Shown here: one piece after another, positions 1 to 8,445 of the stretch
Numbering within the stretch: the stretch's first letter is position 1
Layout: every line of letters starts with the position of its first letter
Origin: Planctomycetota bacterium
Lineage (GTDB): Bacteria > Planctomycetota > Planctomycetia > Pirellulales > UBA1268
NCBI GenBank assembly: GCA_018970605.1
Contig: JAGWWA010000007.1
Location: 1-52,961, forward strand
Reading direction: 5' to 3'
Length of the DNA stretch: 52,961 bases
Program-made: the position numbers and the translations under genes
The notes under the pieces: generated by a model
Databases searched by the model: none
What the model was told of the DNA's origin: nothing
The model's input: the letters and a program-made list of their open reading frames with translations, nothing else

Positions 1-1
1 C

Positions 2-613
2 GAACCCGACCCGTCGAAACTGACGTCGTGCCTCCAGCGTCTCGCCGGCGGCGATCTGGCAGCACGCGACACGATCATCGAGCTCTGCGGCGATCGGCTT
101 CGCGTGCTGGCCCACCGCATGCTGTCGCGATTTCCCAAGGTCCGCCGCTGGGACGACACGGACGACGTCTTTCAGAATGCCGCGATGCGGCTCCACCGCG
201 CCCTTGGGCAGATGCAGATCGATTCGCCACGATCGATCATGGCCCTCGCGGCGACGCAGATCCACCGGGAACTCATCGACCTCGCGAGACGGCACGCTGG
301 CCCCTCGTCGTTCGCCGCCAACCACGCCACCAACGTGGGAGGCGGCAACGCTTCGTCCGACATCGATACCCCTCAGGCGATCGCCGCCGCGGCCGATCCG
401 GCTGGTTCGCTGGAGCGGTGGACACTCTTCCATGAGGCGATCGCCTCGCTGCCGGCCGAGCACCGCGAGATCTTTCACCTCGTCTGGTATCTCGACGCCG
501 ACCAGAAGACGATTGCCAGCCTCCTCGGCTGCAGCGAGCGCACGGTGAAATCGCGATGGCGAGAAGCCCGCGAAACCGTTCGGGCCGCCCTCGAAGGGTT
601 ACCGCCCCAGTAG
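2..613 (+). CDS. ECF-type RNA polymerase sigma factor, 5' truncated by window edge
   Basis: The frame is open from base 2 and no credible start precedes the conserved region, so the gene begins upstream; 203 residues are visible. Region 2 is recognisable by the acidic patch DDTDDVFQ (visible residues about 50-58) and the following helix with MRLHRAL. Region 4 lies near residues 149-195 (LPAEHREIF, then a helix-turn-helix around LLGCSERTVKSRW). The short two-domain layout without region 3 is that of ECF sigma factors, which planctomycetes carry in many copies. These direct RNA polymerase to dedicated promoters, often controlled by a partner kinase or anti-sigma factor. No such partner is visible downstream, because the next gene is convergent. 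The family call is firm; the regulon is unknown. Confidence 0.88.
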   Translation, partial: EPDPSKLTSCLQRLAGGDLAARDTIIELCGDRLRVLAHRMLSRFPKVRRWDDTDDVFQNAAMRLHRALGQMQIDSPRSIMALAATQIHRELIDLARRHAGPSSFAANHATNVGGGNASSDIDTPQAIAAAADPAGSLERWTLFHEAIASLPAEHREIFHLVWYLDADQKTIASLLGCSERTVKSRWREARETVRAALEGLPPQ

Positions 614-639
614 CCATCGGTGTCATGCCGGTCAGCCGT

Positions 640-760
640 CCCCGGAAAAGCCCAACGCCGTAAGGCGTGGGGCGCGGCCAGAACAACGCCCATATCGTTC
701 CCAACGCCGCCAGGCGTGCGGCCGACTCAGAAAGCCCAATCGCGTAAGCGATGGGGGCAT
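640..760. repeat. Cluster of three short palindromic hairpins (GNRA-loop family) between convergent genes
   Basis: Three hairpins sit between the sigma factor stop and the HD protein stop. Copy 1 (651-672) has stem ACGCC/GGCGT closing a GTAA loop, extended by CCC/GGG across an A-G mismatch. Copy 2 (700-721) has the same stem but a GCCA loop and looks degenerate. Copy 3 (735-757) has stem ATCGC/GCGAT, loop GTAA and the same outer CCC/GGG pairing. Stem sequences differ between copies while pairing is kept. Related copies occur at 16669, 17004, 21334, 40507-40856 and 51093. No coding sequence is supported here. Confidence 0.75.
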
Positions 761-805
761 CATTGCACCGCACTCGCTCGATACCGCGTTCAGCGTGTGG
801 ACCTA

Positions 806-1507
806 TCAGGTGTCGCCCTCGAGCGCTCGCAGGATGGCGATCGCCTCATCGAGCGTCGGAGCCGGATAGCCCCGCTGATGAGCCCGGCGATCGGCCTCGG
901 CGAGCAGCAGCACGTCGAGAAAATCCGGATGCGATTCGAGGCGTTTTCGGGCACGGTGGCCGAGCGTCTGCTCGACATGGCCGCGGGCCGCCGGCAGCAT
1001 CTCCACCAGCCACTTCGTCCGCTCGGTGACCAGATCGCCAACGGCCTCCAGCGTCGCCGCCACGGCGTCGGCCCGATCGATCGCTCGGCCCACGTCGTGC
1101 ACCAGCGCGGCCGTCAGCAGTTCCTCGTCGAACGGCCGCTCGCGGTGCACGAGGTCGAAGACCTGCAACGAGTGTTCGAGGGCGTCGCCCTCGGGGCACT
1201 TCTGCCGGTCCTGCTTCACGGTGGCCAGCACGGCCACCTCCGCCGCAATCGCGTCGAACCGGTCGCCGACGAGCGGCCGCAGCGCTGCAGTGGCGTCGAG
1301 CCCGCGCCGCACCTCGTCGCAGACCTCCCGAGGCTCGGGCAGCCGGTCGTCGGGCACCCAGCCGCGGGCCACCCGTCGCGCCGCGCGAAAGGTCGCCCGC
1401 GTGGCGTCACTGCCGCGGCTCACGCCCCGGGCCGCCTCTTCGGCGATCCGCTGCCTGAGGCGGTCACGATCCTCGTCTGGAAGGCCGCCGTCGTTCCGAA
1501 CACTCAT
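806..1507 (-). CDS. HD-domain protein (putative metal-dependent phosphohydrolase)
   Basis: This 233-residue protein has an HD-type signature: a histidine near residue 112 in a LEHSLQ segment, then a His-Asp pair near 137-138 in ALVHDVGR. HD proteins are usually metal-dependent phosphohydrolases acting on nucleotides or phosphoesters. The arrangement recalls the HD region of tRNA nucleotidyltransferase and dGTPase relatives, but no nucleotidyltransferase domain is present. I chose the ATG at 1507 because it overlaps the stop of the upstream DUF1080 gene in an ATGA junction, which indicates translational coupling; an in-frame ATG seven codons earlier is possible. The N-terminal 90 residues are charged and helical and were not recognised. 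The substrate is unknown. Confidence 0.7.
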   Translation of the reverse strand: MSVRNDGGLPDEDRDRLRQRIAEEAARGVSRGSDATRATFRAARRVARGWVPDDRLPEPREVCDEVRRGLDATAALRPLVGDRFDAIAAEVAVLATVKQDRQKCPEGDALEHSLQVFDLVHRERPFDEELLTAALVHDVGRAIDRADAVAATLEAVGDLVTERTKWLVEMLPAARGHVEQTLGHRARKRLESHPDFLDVLLLAEADRRAHQRGYPAPTLDEAIAILRALEGDT

Positions 1508-2154
1508 GGCTGGGGCAGTGGTCTCCACCGGATGTGCCGTGCCTCACCCGTCGTGGCGTAGGTTGCGATGCCGAGGGGCTGGCTTGGAATCACCTCGGAC
1601 CGCACGGAAATCCGCCGGTTCTCGATGTCCTGCTCGACGATCGCCTCGCCGTCCACGAAGCACTCGATCCGCTCCGGCGTCACCCGCACGCGAACCTCAT
1701 ACCAGCGGCCCCTGTCGAACGTCATCGTGTCGGTCGTCTCGTTGTCGCCGGCATCGCGACCATCGATGCACGAGAGTCCGGTGATCGAACCGCCCCAACC
1801 GCCGAGCACGAGCGTGCAGCACTGGTCCCCGACGGGAAACGTCAGACCGCAGAAAAAGTCATGTCCATCGACGCGGCGTGCCTCGAGTTCGAGTTCATAA
1901 CGCTGCCGCGGCACCTCGCCATTCCAGGTGACGCCGTTGAGGTCGGCGCCGGGCGGGATGCGGATCGCACCGTCGATCACCTCCGGTTCTGCGGCACCGC
2001 CGAACTGCGTCGGCTCCCATTCGCCGAGCGAAACGCCGTCGAACAGCGACCGCCACTCCTGATCGGCCGCCTGGCCCGCAGCGGCAGCCAGGGCGGCCGC
2101 TGCCGCAACCAGGGCGAATGTCATCGCAGTGGCGCAGGGGGTGCTCGCCCTCAT
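1504..2154 (-). CDS. Secreted DUF1080 (3-keto-disaccharide hydrolase-type) protein
   Basis: This 216-residue protein starts with a Sec signal peptide (positive N-terminus, Ala/Leu-rich core, likely cut near residue 30). The mature part is a single DUF1080 domain with the usual opening WRSLFDG and a beta-sandwich pattern including GGWGGS and RGRWYEVRVRV. Members are concanavalin-like beta-sandwich proteins abundant in planctomycetes and annotated as 3-keto-disaccharide hydrolases; activity here is not proven. A GAGGTG ribosome binding site precedes the ATG. The gene lies 22 bases after the TlpA-like gene and overlaps the HD gene by 4 bases, so the three are probably one operon. It is periplasmic or extracellular. 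Confidence 0.8.
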   Translation of the reverse strand: MRASTPCATAMTFALVAAAAALAAAAGQAADQEWRSLFDGVSLGEWEPTQFGGAAEPEVIDGAIRIPPGADLNGVTWNGEVPRQRYELELEARRVDGHDFFCGLTFPVGDQCCTLVLGGWGGSITGLSCIDGRDAGDNETTDTMTFDRGRWYEVRVRVTPERIECFVDGEAIVEQDIENRRISVRSEVIPSQPLGIATYATTGEARHIRWRPLPQP

Positions 2155-2176
2155 CGCATCACCTCACCGGCTTGCT

Positions 2177-3283
2177 TCACGGCGACACCGTCACGCCCAG
2201 TTCATCGGCGATCTCGTCTGCCCGCGTCGCGGCGGCGGAACCCGGGCTGAGATCGTGAATCGACGCGACCGTGTCGGCGAGCTGCTTTCGCAGAGGTTTC
2301 GGAACCTGGCCGACGAGTTCCGGCGTGAGCTCCTGCGGGTTGCCGAGCGCGCGCAGGATTCGCGTCCGTGCCGCCTCGAGCTGCCCGCACTGCCGAGCCG
2401 CCTTGAGGGAGTCTTGGAAGCGTCGGTCCTGCGTCCACTCCCGGAGGAGCGCCGCAGCCTGCGTGCCGGTGTCGGTGCCGCGATAGGCCGCCACGCATCG
2501 CTGGGCCAGCGACACCGCCCGCACGGGATTCTCGGCCTCGGCGTCGCGTGCCCCGTCGAGCAGTCGCTGCCCGTACGCCTTCAGCTTCTCGGCAACGTAG
2601 GCCGCTTCGCTCGCCGTCTCCGGGTCGGCCGAGCGCGAGAGAGATTCCGCCCTCTTCAGCACGGCGGCGAAGGCTGACTCATCGCGGAGCTGACGGGCAA
2701 TCGCTGCGAGCTTCTTCAACTCCCTGCCTTCGAGCACGGCCGCGGGCGACGACCGGACCGCCCCCACGATCACGTCGTCCGCGCGGGCGGGATGCCCGCG
2801 GTAGATGCACGCCCCCGTGTGGTCGAAGACCAGGCAGTGGGGGATGCCGGTGAAGTCCATGGCCCCCGCCACGTTCGCGTTCTCGACGATCGTGAAGGTG
2901 ACGCCACGTTCGTCGACGACCTCCTTGATCTCGGCCGGCGTGGCGTCCTGGGCGTGGGCGCCGATCACCACCAGGCCCGCCGGCCCGAGCTGCCGATGCA
3001 GCGATTCGAGCGCCGGCATGCTCTTGATGCACGGCGGGCAGTTCACGCCCCAGAACTCGAGCACCACCACCCGGTGGGCGAGCGACTCGGGCGAACGGGC
3101 CGGCCCCGACACGAGGTTCCCCAGCCGAATACCGGCGGTGGTGATGGCCGCGGCCTCCTCAGCCTCCTGACCGATGGCGGTGCTCGGCGGAAGAAGCCCA
3201 GCCGCCATGCACGCGACCGCCACGATGGGCAAGATGCCATCGGCCGCGAACCGCGAACGCCACCAGCGGACGGGAGCAGTCAT
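2177..3283 (-). CDS. Exported TlpA-like thioredoxin-domain protein
   Basis: The 368-residue product begins with a signal peptide or membrane anchor (hydrophobic residues about 17-38, then AIGQE). A thioredoxin/redoxin domain follows, with the redox pair C82-P-P-C85 and the cis-Pro region GIPHCLVF near residue 143. The position before the first cysteine is Asn rather than the usual Trp. The C-terminal 170 residues are helical and charged and probably form a separate repeat or scaffold region, as often seen in planctomycete TlpA proteins. TlpA-type proteins reduce or isomerise disulfides outside the cytoplasm, often during cytochrome c maturation. It sits first in the likely operon with the DUF1080 and HD genes. 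Confidence 0.8.
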   Translation of the reverse strand: MTAPVRWWRSRFAADGILPIVAVACMAAGLLPPSTAIGQEAEEAAAITTAGIRLGNLVSGPARSPESLAHRVVVLEFWGVNCPPCIKSMPALESLHRQLGPAGLVVIGAHAQDATPAEIKEVVDERGVTFTIVENANVAGAMDFTGIPHCLVFDHTGACIYRGHPARADDVIVGAVRSSPAAVLEGRELKKLAAIARQLRDESAFAAVLKRAESLSRSADPETASEAAYVAEKLKAYGQRLLDGARDAEAENPVRAVSLAQRCVAAYRGTDTGTQAAALLREWTQDRRFQDSLKAARQCGQLEAARTRILRALGNPQELTPELVGQVPKPLRKQLADTVASIHDLSPGSAAATRADEIADELGVTVSP

Positions 3284-3347
3284 CCAGACACCGCAACCAG
3301 ACGAGAACCACGTGCCGCGGCGGATCCATCCCGCCGACGTCGGCAGT

Positions 3348-5504
3348 CTACCGCCGCGGTGCGTCGCCCGTCAGCAGCTCTTCGAGGAGCGTGTCGGCCG
3401 CATACACCTGCTTCAGGGCCGCGACAATTCCCGCGGCGTCCACGGCCACCGCGCGGGCGCGACGATCGTCGTACGCCACGTCGAGCACGAGCGAGTCGAT
3501 GTTGCCGTCGAAAATCACGCCGACGATCTCTCCGGCGGCATTCACGACCGGGCTGCCCGAGTTGCCACCGATGATGTCGGCCGTGCTCGCGAAGTTGAAT
3601 CCCGTGTCGAGAAACGCGGTGTCGGTAGCCAGCGTCGCCTGAGCCTCGCGCCAGCGCGGCGGAAGGTCGAACGGCGGCGTCTCCCGCTTGTCGGCGGCCC
3701 GGGCGAAGAGCCCGCCGAACGTGGTGACTGCCGGGTAGGGCGTGCCAGACTGGGTGCCTCCCGTGACCACACCATAGGCGAGCCGCAGCGTGAACGTAGC
3801 ATCGGGCGGCATTGCCAGACCCTCCCTGGCGAACCTGCTGCGGACGATCTCCGCATGGGCTTGTTTCTTCTCCTCGTCGGCAGCCTCGGCGATCGACCGC
3901 AGCCGACGCGACTCCCCGTCCACCAGCCGGGCCACCGCGAGCATCGGATCCGACGATGCCGAGACGGCCGCAGGGCCGCCGTCATAGAGTTCGCGGCGGC
4001 GATCGGGCCGGCTGCTGGGGGCCGCTCGCCGCCCCAGCTCGGTGCCGGCCACGAGCGTTGCAGCCCGCTCGGCGGGGGACATTCCTCCGAGAACCTTCAC
4101 GACGAGCTCGTCGTCGCCACCGAGCGACGTCGCCAGGAACGTGAGCGAGTCGGCGAGCTTCGTCGTCTCGAACGCATCGTAGAGCGGCTCGTCGGAGAAA
4201 AGCTGGTATTCGAGCGATTCGCGATTCGACTCGCGATACTCCCGCAACCGGTCGCCGCTCGGCTTGGCCCGCTCCTCGACCGACCGCAGGATCGTCCGCG
4301 CGGTGCGGAAGTATTCGCTGTTGAAACCCGCGGCAGCTTCGAGCAGACGATATCGCATCGCGATGCCGTCGAGCGTCTGCTGCGCCCGCTCGATGCGCAC
4401 AAATGGTGACTCTTTCCCCGCGAGCCTGGCCTCGAGATCCCGTCGCACCTGCGTCTCGGTTTCCCGTTTGGCCGCGAGCACCGCGGGGTCGAGAAGCCCG
4501 CCGAGCACGCCAGACCTCGCCTTGCGGCCGTTTTCCACGCCGCGCAGATCCTGCACCGCCTGCCGCCGCTCCTCAGGGCCGCGGCCGGCGTAGCCCCCGA
4601 TCACCGTCTCGAGCCGGTTGAGGATCTGGAGATCGAGCGGCAGACGCCGGTCGCGGAGCGACACGAGTTCCGCGACCGTCGCGTCTCGGTCGGTGTGGCC
4701 GGGGTGCCCCGAGACGAACACGACATCGCCGGCGGCGACCGGCCGAGCAGCCCACGCGAGGTGGTGGTCAGCCTTCACGGGCCGGCCGTCCTCGTAGACG
4801 CGAAACAGGCAGATGTCGAGGTTGTAGCGGGGAAACTCGAAGTTGTCGGCATCGCCGCCGAAGAACGCGATCTGCTGCTCCGGGGCAAACACCAACCGCA
4901 CGTCGGTGTACTTCTTGGCGCGGTAGAGGTGATAGGCTCCACCCTGCCAGAGCGTCACCACATCGCTCCGCAGTCCCGTCGCCGCCAGCGACTCCTTCTC
5001 AATCTCGGCCATCACGGCTCGACGCGCTGCGAATGCCTCGTCGGCTGCCATCTCCGCAGCCACCGCCGCCTGGACGCGGGCGGTGACATCCTCCATCGAC
5101 ACGAGCACGTTCAGTTCCAGGTCGTGGCATTTCCGCTCGTCGTCCCTGCTGGCTGCGGAAAATCCCTCGGCGAGAAGATCGTGGCTCGCATCGCCGAGTT
5201 TGTGGATCGAGTCGGCGCCGACGTGATGGTTGGTGAGCACGAGCCCGTCGCTCGACACGAAGGCGCCGGAACCACCGGAACTGAACCTGACACTCGAACG
5301 CTGCAGATGCTCGAGCCAGGCGGCGTCCAGTCGAACGCCGTGGGCCTGCTCGATCCGAGCCAGGGGCGGGGCGGAAAACAGCCACATCCCCTCGTCCGCG
5401 AGGGCTGCAGCCGCGGCGATAGACCAAACCATGCACGCCGCCGCCGGTGTCCGCCGCCCCAGTCTTGACACAGTACTATACATCAGTACACTCATCATGC
5501 TCAT
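3348..5504 (-). CDS. S46 family dipeptidyl-peptidase (DPP7/DPP11-type serine protease)
   Basis: The 718-residue ORF matches peptidase family S46, exopeptidases that release N-terminal dipeptides in the periplasm. The mature protein opens with the family hallmark DEGMW after an Ala-rich signal peptide. The catalytic triad can be placed at His93/94 (TNHHVG), Asp230 (RYNLD) and Ser649 (GNSGSP). The S1 specificity position 18 residues after the serine is Gly667 (FDGN), as in DPP7 enzymes that prefer hydrophobic residues, rather than the Arg of Asp/Glu-specific DPP11. The start is uncertain: ATG at 5504 or 5483, or GTG at 5471, are all in frame and no strong ribosome binding site decides. The promoter region overlaps that of the divergent yifB. 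Confidence 0.9.
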   Translation of the reverse strand: MSMMSVLMYSTVSRLGRRTPAAACMVWSIAAAAALADEGMWLFSAPPLARIEQAHGVRLDAAWLEHLQRSSVRFSSGGSGAFVSSDGLVLTNHHVGADSIHKLGDASHDLLAEGFSAASRDDERKCHDLELNVLVSMEDVTARVQAAVAAEMAADEAFAARRAVMAEIEKESLAATGLRSDVVTLWQGGAYHLYRAKKYTDVRLVFAPEQQIAFFGGDADNFEFPRYNLDICLFRVYEDGRPVKADHHLAWAARPVAAGDVVFVSGHPGHTDRDATVAELVSLRDRRLPLDLQILNRLETVIGGYAGRGPEERRQAVQDLRGVENGRKARSGVLGGLLDPAVLAAKRETETQVRRDLEARLAGKESPFVRIERAQQTLDGIAMRYRLLEAAAGFNSEYFRTARTILRSVEERAKPSGDRLREYRESNRESLEYQLFSDEPLYDAFETTKLADSLTFLATSLGGDDELVVKVLGGMSPAERAATLVAGTELGRRAAPSSRPDRRRELYDGGPAAVSASSDPMLAVARLVDGESRRLRSIAEAADEEKKQAHAEIVRSRFAREGLAMPPDATFTLRLAYGVVTGGTQSGTPYPAVTTFGGLFARAADKRETPPFDLPPRWREAQATLATDTAFLDTGFNFASTADIIGGNSGSPVVNAAGEIVGVIFDGNIDSLVLDVAYDDRRARAVAVDAAGIVAALKQVYAADTLLEELLTGDAPRR
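5465..5492 (+). promoter_or_regulatory. Sigma70-type promoter for yifB
   Basis: A perfect -35 hexamer TTGACA (5465-5470) is followed after 16 bases by TACACT (5487-5492), which matches four of six positions of the -10 consensus. Transcription would start near 5499, giving a leader of about 49 bases before the yifB ATG at 5548. The segment also carries a direct repeat of CAGTAC (5471-5476 and 5485-5490). On the other strand TATAGT (5480-5475) could be a -10 for the divergent S46 gene, in which case its start would be the GTG at 5471 or later. Confidence 0.6.
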
Positions 5505-5547
5505 CGCGATGTCCGCTCATTCTTTTGCTCATGCTGAGGAGAACGCC

Positions 5548-7119
5548 ATGCTCGCCCGGCTCCAGACCTTCTCATTGTTCGGAATCGAGGCCGTTCCTGT
5601 CGATGTTGAAGTCGACGTGTCGGGTGGATCCCTGCCGGCAACCGTGCTGGTGGGCATGCCCGACGCGGCGATTCGGGAGAGCACCCATCGGGTTGCCCGG
5701 GCGATGGTCAACTCGGGCTTCAACCGGCCAAATGACCGGATCGTCGTCAATCTCGCCCCGGCGGAACTGCCCAAGCAGGCCGCCACATTCGATCTCCCGA
5801 TCACCCTGGGCATTCTGGCCGGGAGCGGGCAGGTTTCGACCGAGCGGCTCGCCGACTACGCCGTGGTGGGTGAACTGTCGCTCGAGGGCTCCACGCGGCC
5901 CGCGCGAGGTGCGCTCTCGATCGCGATGGCGGCGGCCCGGCAGAAGCGGGAGCGGCCCCGCGATGGCAGGCCGTTGAAGGGGGTGGTGGTGCCCGCCGCG
6001 AGCGCTACCGAGGCGGCCGTCGTCGCCGACATCGACGTGATCCCGGTGTCGTCGCTTGCCGAGGCCGTCCAGTTTTTTTCCGGTGAGATCGACATCCCGC
6101 CCGCTCCTCCGCGGGTGGACGAATGGTTTGATCGGTTCGCCGCCTACGACATCGACTTCGCCGACGTCCGCGGTCAGGAGGCGGCGAAGCGGGCGATCTG
6201 CGTAGCCGCGGCCGGCGGTCACAACATCGCGATGGTCGGCCCGCCGGGCGGAGGCAAGACGATGCTGGCCAAACGAATCCCCACGATCCTGCCGCCGCTC
6301 TCGGCTGCCGAGTCGATCGAAACCACGCGGATCTACAGCGCTCTGGGGCTCATGCGGCCCGGGCAGCCGCTGATGGCCACCCGGCCCTTCCGCGCTCCTC
6401 ATCACACGATCAGCGAGGCTGGTCTCGTGGGCGGCCGCTCGATCCCGATGCCGGGCGAGATCTCCCTGGCGCACAACGGCGTGCTTTTTCTCGACGAACT
6501 TCCAGAGTTTCAACGGCGGACCCTCGAGGTGATGCGGCAGCCGCTCGAAGAGGGGGCCGTCACGATCAGTCGAGCCAAGTCCTCCACCCGGTTTCCAGCC
6601 GATTTCATGCTCGTGGCGGCGCTCAACCCCTGCCCATGCGGCTACCGCGGCGACCCGCGGCGAGCCTGCCAGTGCACGGGGCCGCAGGTCGAGAAATACA
6701 TGGGGAAGATCTCGGGGCCGCTGCTCGACCGGATCGACATCCATCTCGAAGTGCCGGCGGTGCCATATCGCGAACTCGCATCGTCACGGGCAGGCACGCC
6801 AAGCAGTCAGATCCGGGAGGCGGTGCTGGCGGCACGCGCCCGCCAGGCGGAGCGGTTCGGCATGCTGGGTGGTGCCGCGCCGCGTTGCAACGCGCGGATG
6901 TCGAGTCGCGAAATCCGCGAACACTGCCGCCTGCAACCATCGGCCGCCGAGCTTCTCCGCAGCGCCGTCGCCGACCTCGGACTCTCGGCACGGGCCCACG
7001 ACAAGGTGCTCCGGGTGGCCCGCACGATCGCCGACCTCGACGCCGGCGACTCCATCTCGTGCAGCCACGTGAGCGAGGCCATCAACTATCGGCTCCTCGA
7101 CCGCAGCCTCTGGCAGTGA
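5548..7119 (+). CDS. yifB: YifB/ComM-family Mg-chelatase-like AAA+ ATPase
   Basis: The 523-residue protein shows the full YifB/ComM layout: an N-terminal ChlI-like S5 fold domain beginning MLARLQT with the VGMPDAAIRES motif, a central AAA+ Mg-chelatase domain with Walker A GPPGGGKT (residues 231-238) and Walker B VLFLDELPEF, and a C-terminal lid domain. A zinc-type Cys cluster (NPCPCGYRGD followed by CQC) lies between strands. ComM is a hexameric helicase that promotes branch migration during integration of transformed DNA. Among several in-frame starts I chose the ATG at 5548, which has a GAGGAG box seven bases upstream and gives the family N-terminus. A run of seven T residues at 6073-6079 lies in frame inside the gene. 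Confidence 0.92.
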   Translation: MLARLQTFSLFGIEAVPVDVEVDVSGGSLPATVLVGMPDAAIRESTHRVARAMVNSGFNRPNDRIVVNLAPAELPKQAATFDLPITLGILAGSGQVSTERLADYAVVGELSLEGSTRPARGALSIAMAAARQKRERPRDGRPLKGVVVPAASATEAAVVADIDVIPVSSLAEAVQFFSGEIDIPPAPPRVDEWFDRFAAYDIDFADVRGQEAAKRAICVAAAGGHNIAMVGPPGGGKTMLAKRIPTILPPLSAAESIETTRIYSALGLMRPGQPLMATRPFRAPHHTISEAGLVGGRSIPMPGEISLAHNGVLFLDELPEFQRRTLEVMRQPLEEGAVTISRAKSSTRFPADFMLVAALNPCPCGYRGDPRRACQCTGPQVEKYMGKISGPLLDRIDIHLEVPAVPYRELASSRAGTPSSQIREAVLAARARQAERFGMLGGAAPRCNARMSSREIREHCRLQPSAAELLRSAVADLGLSARAHDKVLRVARTIADLDAGDSISCSHVSEAINYRLLDRSLWQ

Positions 7120-7220
7120 CACCGCTCGAAACGCCGTCGCCGGGCGGCTCGCGTTCGGGTGCAACGCGGCGGTTCAAAAACCTCTCGACGGCCATCGAAC
7201 TCGTCTGCCACACTGCACGC

Positions 7221-7937
7221 ATGACCGTCACCCGCCACGTCCCGACCTCCCGCCGGCCAATCGGCAGATTCCAGGTTTCCCTGCTCGCCATCGCCACCGT
7301 TCTCATCGCCGTCGGGGCCGCAGCCTTGGCGATTGATCTCCCCGTCGCCACGTGGTGCAAGTCGCACCGTGTGCCTGGGGAGATCGGCCGCCTTGTCAAC
7401 CTGCTGGAGATCACCGGGCACTCGCTCGGCGCCGCCATCGCCCTGATCGCGGTGGTCAGCCTCGACCGCACGCTTCGCCTGCCAGTCCCCGGCCGATTCG
7501 GAACGAGCGAGCGTGCGTTTGCCCGGATGGTCGCCGCAACCTACCTCGGCGGGCTGCTGGCCGATGTCATCAAGGTCTCGGTCGAACGGGTGCGGCCCCG
7601 GGCTGCCGATCTGGCGAGCGTGGCATCGTGGCTTGGCACATTCGGCGACGCATCACTGGGTGTCGAAAAGCCGCACCTCAACGACCTGATGAGTTTTCCA
7701 TCCGGCCACTCGGCCGTGGCCGCGGGACTCGCCGCCGCACTGGCCTGGCGTTACCCCCATGGGTGGGTGCTGTTCGCGCTGCTCGCCGCGGGGACGGCCA
7801 CGCAGCGGGTGGTGGCATCGGCCCACTACCCGAGCGACGTCGCCTGCGGGGCGGCGGTGGGCCTCATCGGTGCCGCCTGCTGCCTCGGCGGACCACGGCT
7901 GACGCGACGTGCGTTGGCCCCTGAAACGGTCGCGTGA
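7221..7937 (+). CDS. PAP2-superfamily membrane phosphatase
   Basis: The 238-residue protein has about five hydrophobic segments and the three PAP2 phosphatase motifs in order: KVSVERVRP, SFPSGHS, and the R...H...D block in TQRVVASAHYPSD. These form the acid phosphatase site that acts on phosphatidic acid, undecaprenyl pyrophosphate or related lipid phosphates at the membrane. The ATG at 7221 gives a short basic N-terminus leading into the first transmembrane helix; the frame is open further upstream but that part overlaps yifB. It follows yifB by about 100 bases on the same strand. Substrate cannot be told from sequence. Confidence 0.85.
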   Translation: MTVTRHVPTSRRPIGRFQVSLLAIATVLIAVGAAALAIDLPVATWCKSHRVPGEIGRLVNLLEITGHSLGAAIALIAVVSLDRTLRLPVPGRFGTSERAFARMVAATYLGGLLADVIKVSVERVRPRAADLASVASWLGTFGDASLGVEKPHLNDLMSFPSGHSAVAAGLAAALAWRYPHGWVLFALLAAGTATQRVVASAHYPSDVACGAAVGLIGAACCLGGPRLTRRALAPETVA

Positions 7938-7989
7938 TACCATCTCAACGCGTGTGTGATCGACGGTCACGAGTCAGGATGTGGGAATC

Positions 7990-8445
7990 ATGGCAGTCAA
8001 AAAGGCAGCAAAGAAGGCGGTGCGGGCAGGTGGTCCCGTGGCCGATGAGGCCGAATCGGCGGCCGCCGTGCCGACCGCGAAGGCTGGCAAGCGCATCCTC
8101 CTCGTCGATGACGACGCGGAAATCGTCGAATCGATGCGCACGGTCCTCGAGTCGCGGGGCTATCAGATCCTGGTCGCCCGCGATGGCAACCAGGGCCTGG
8201 TGCTGGCCGAGGGCGAGGATCCTGATCTCGTCGTCTTGGACATGATGATGCCGAAACGCAGCGGGTTTCTGGTGCTGGAAAAGCTCCGTCGCAGCCGGCC
8301 CAATCCGATGCGGGTGATCATGATCACCGCCAACGAGGGCAGCCGGCACAAGGCCTACGCCGAGATGCTCGGCGTGGACGACTACATCCGCAAACCGTTT
8401 GCCATGGACCGGCTGTTGGAGAGCGTTGACCGGCTCTTGTCCTAA
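7990..8445 (+). CDS. Single-domain response regulator (CheY-like receiver)
   Basis: The 151-residue protein is a receiver domain with a Lys/Ala-rich 34-residue N-terminal extension and no output domain. Receiver residues are intact: acidic cluster D40-D42, phospho-acceptor D84 in LVVLDMMMP, T113 in MITAN and K135 in YIRKPF. It should relay phosphate from a histidine kinase by protein interaction, as CheY or Spo0F do. The ATG at 7990 was preferred to an in-frame GTG at 7981, since an AGGA box precedes it at a suitable distance. No kinase gene is nearby. Its stop overlaps the possible start of the next gene (TAATG), so the two may be co-translated. Confidence 0.9.
   Translation: MAVKKAAKKAVRAGGPVADEAESAAAVPTAKAGKRILLVDDDAEIVESMRTVLESRGYQILVARDGNQGLVLAEGEDPDLVVLDMMMPKRSGFLVLEKLRRSRPNPMRVIMITANEGSRHKAYAEMLGVDDYIRKPFAMDRLLESVDRLLS

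Noticed and set aside
620-1561. 313-residue plus-strand ORF downstream of the sigma factor
   Set aside because: It starts inside the hairpin cluster and is antisense to the HD gene, which has the recognisable motifs and the coupled start.
6073-6079. T7 run as a frameshift in yifB
   Set aside because: The yifB frame continues through it with conserved sequence on both sides, so the gene is intact.
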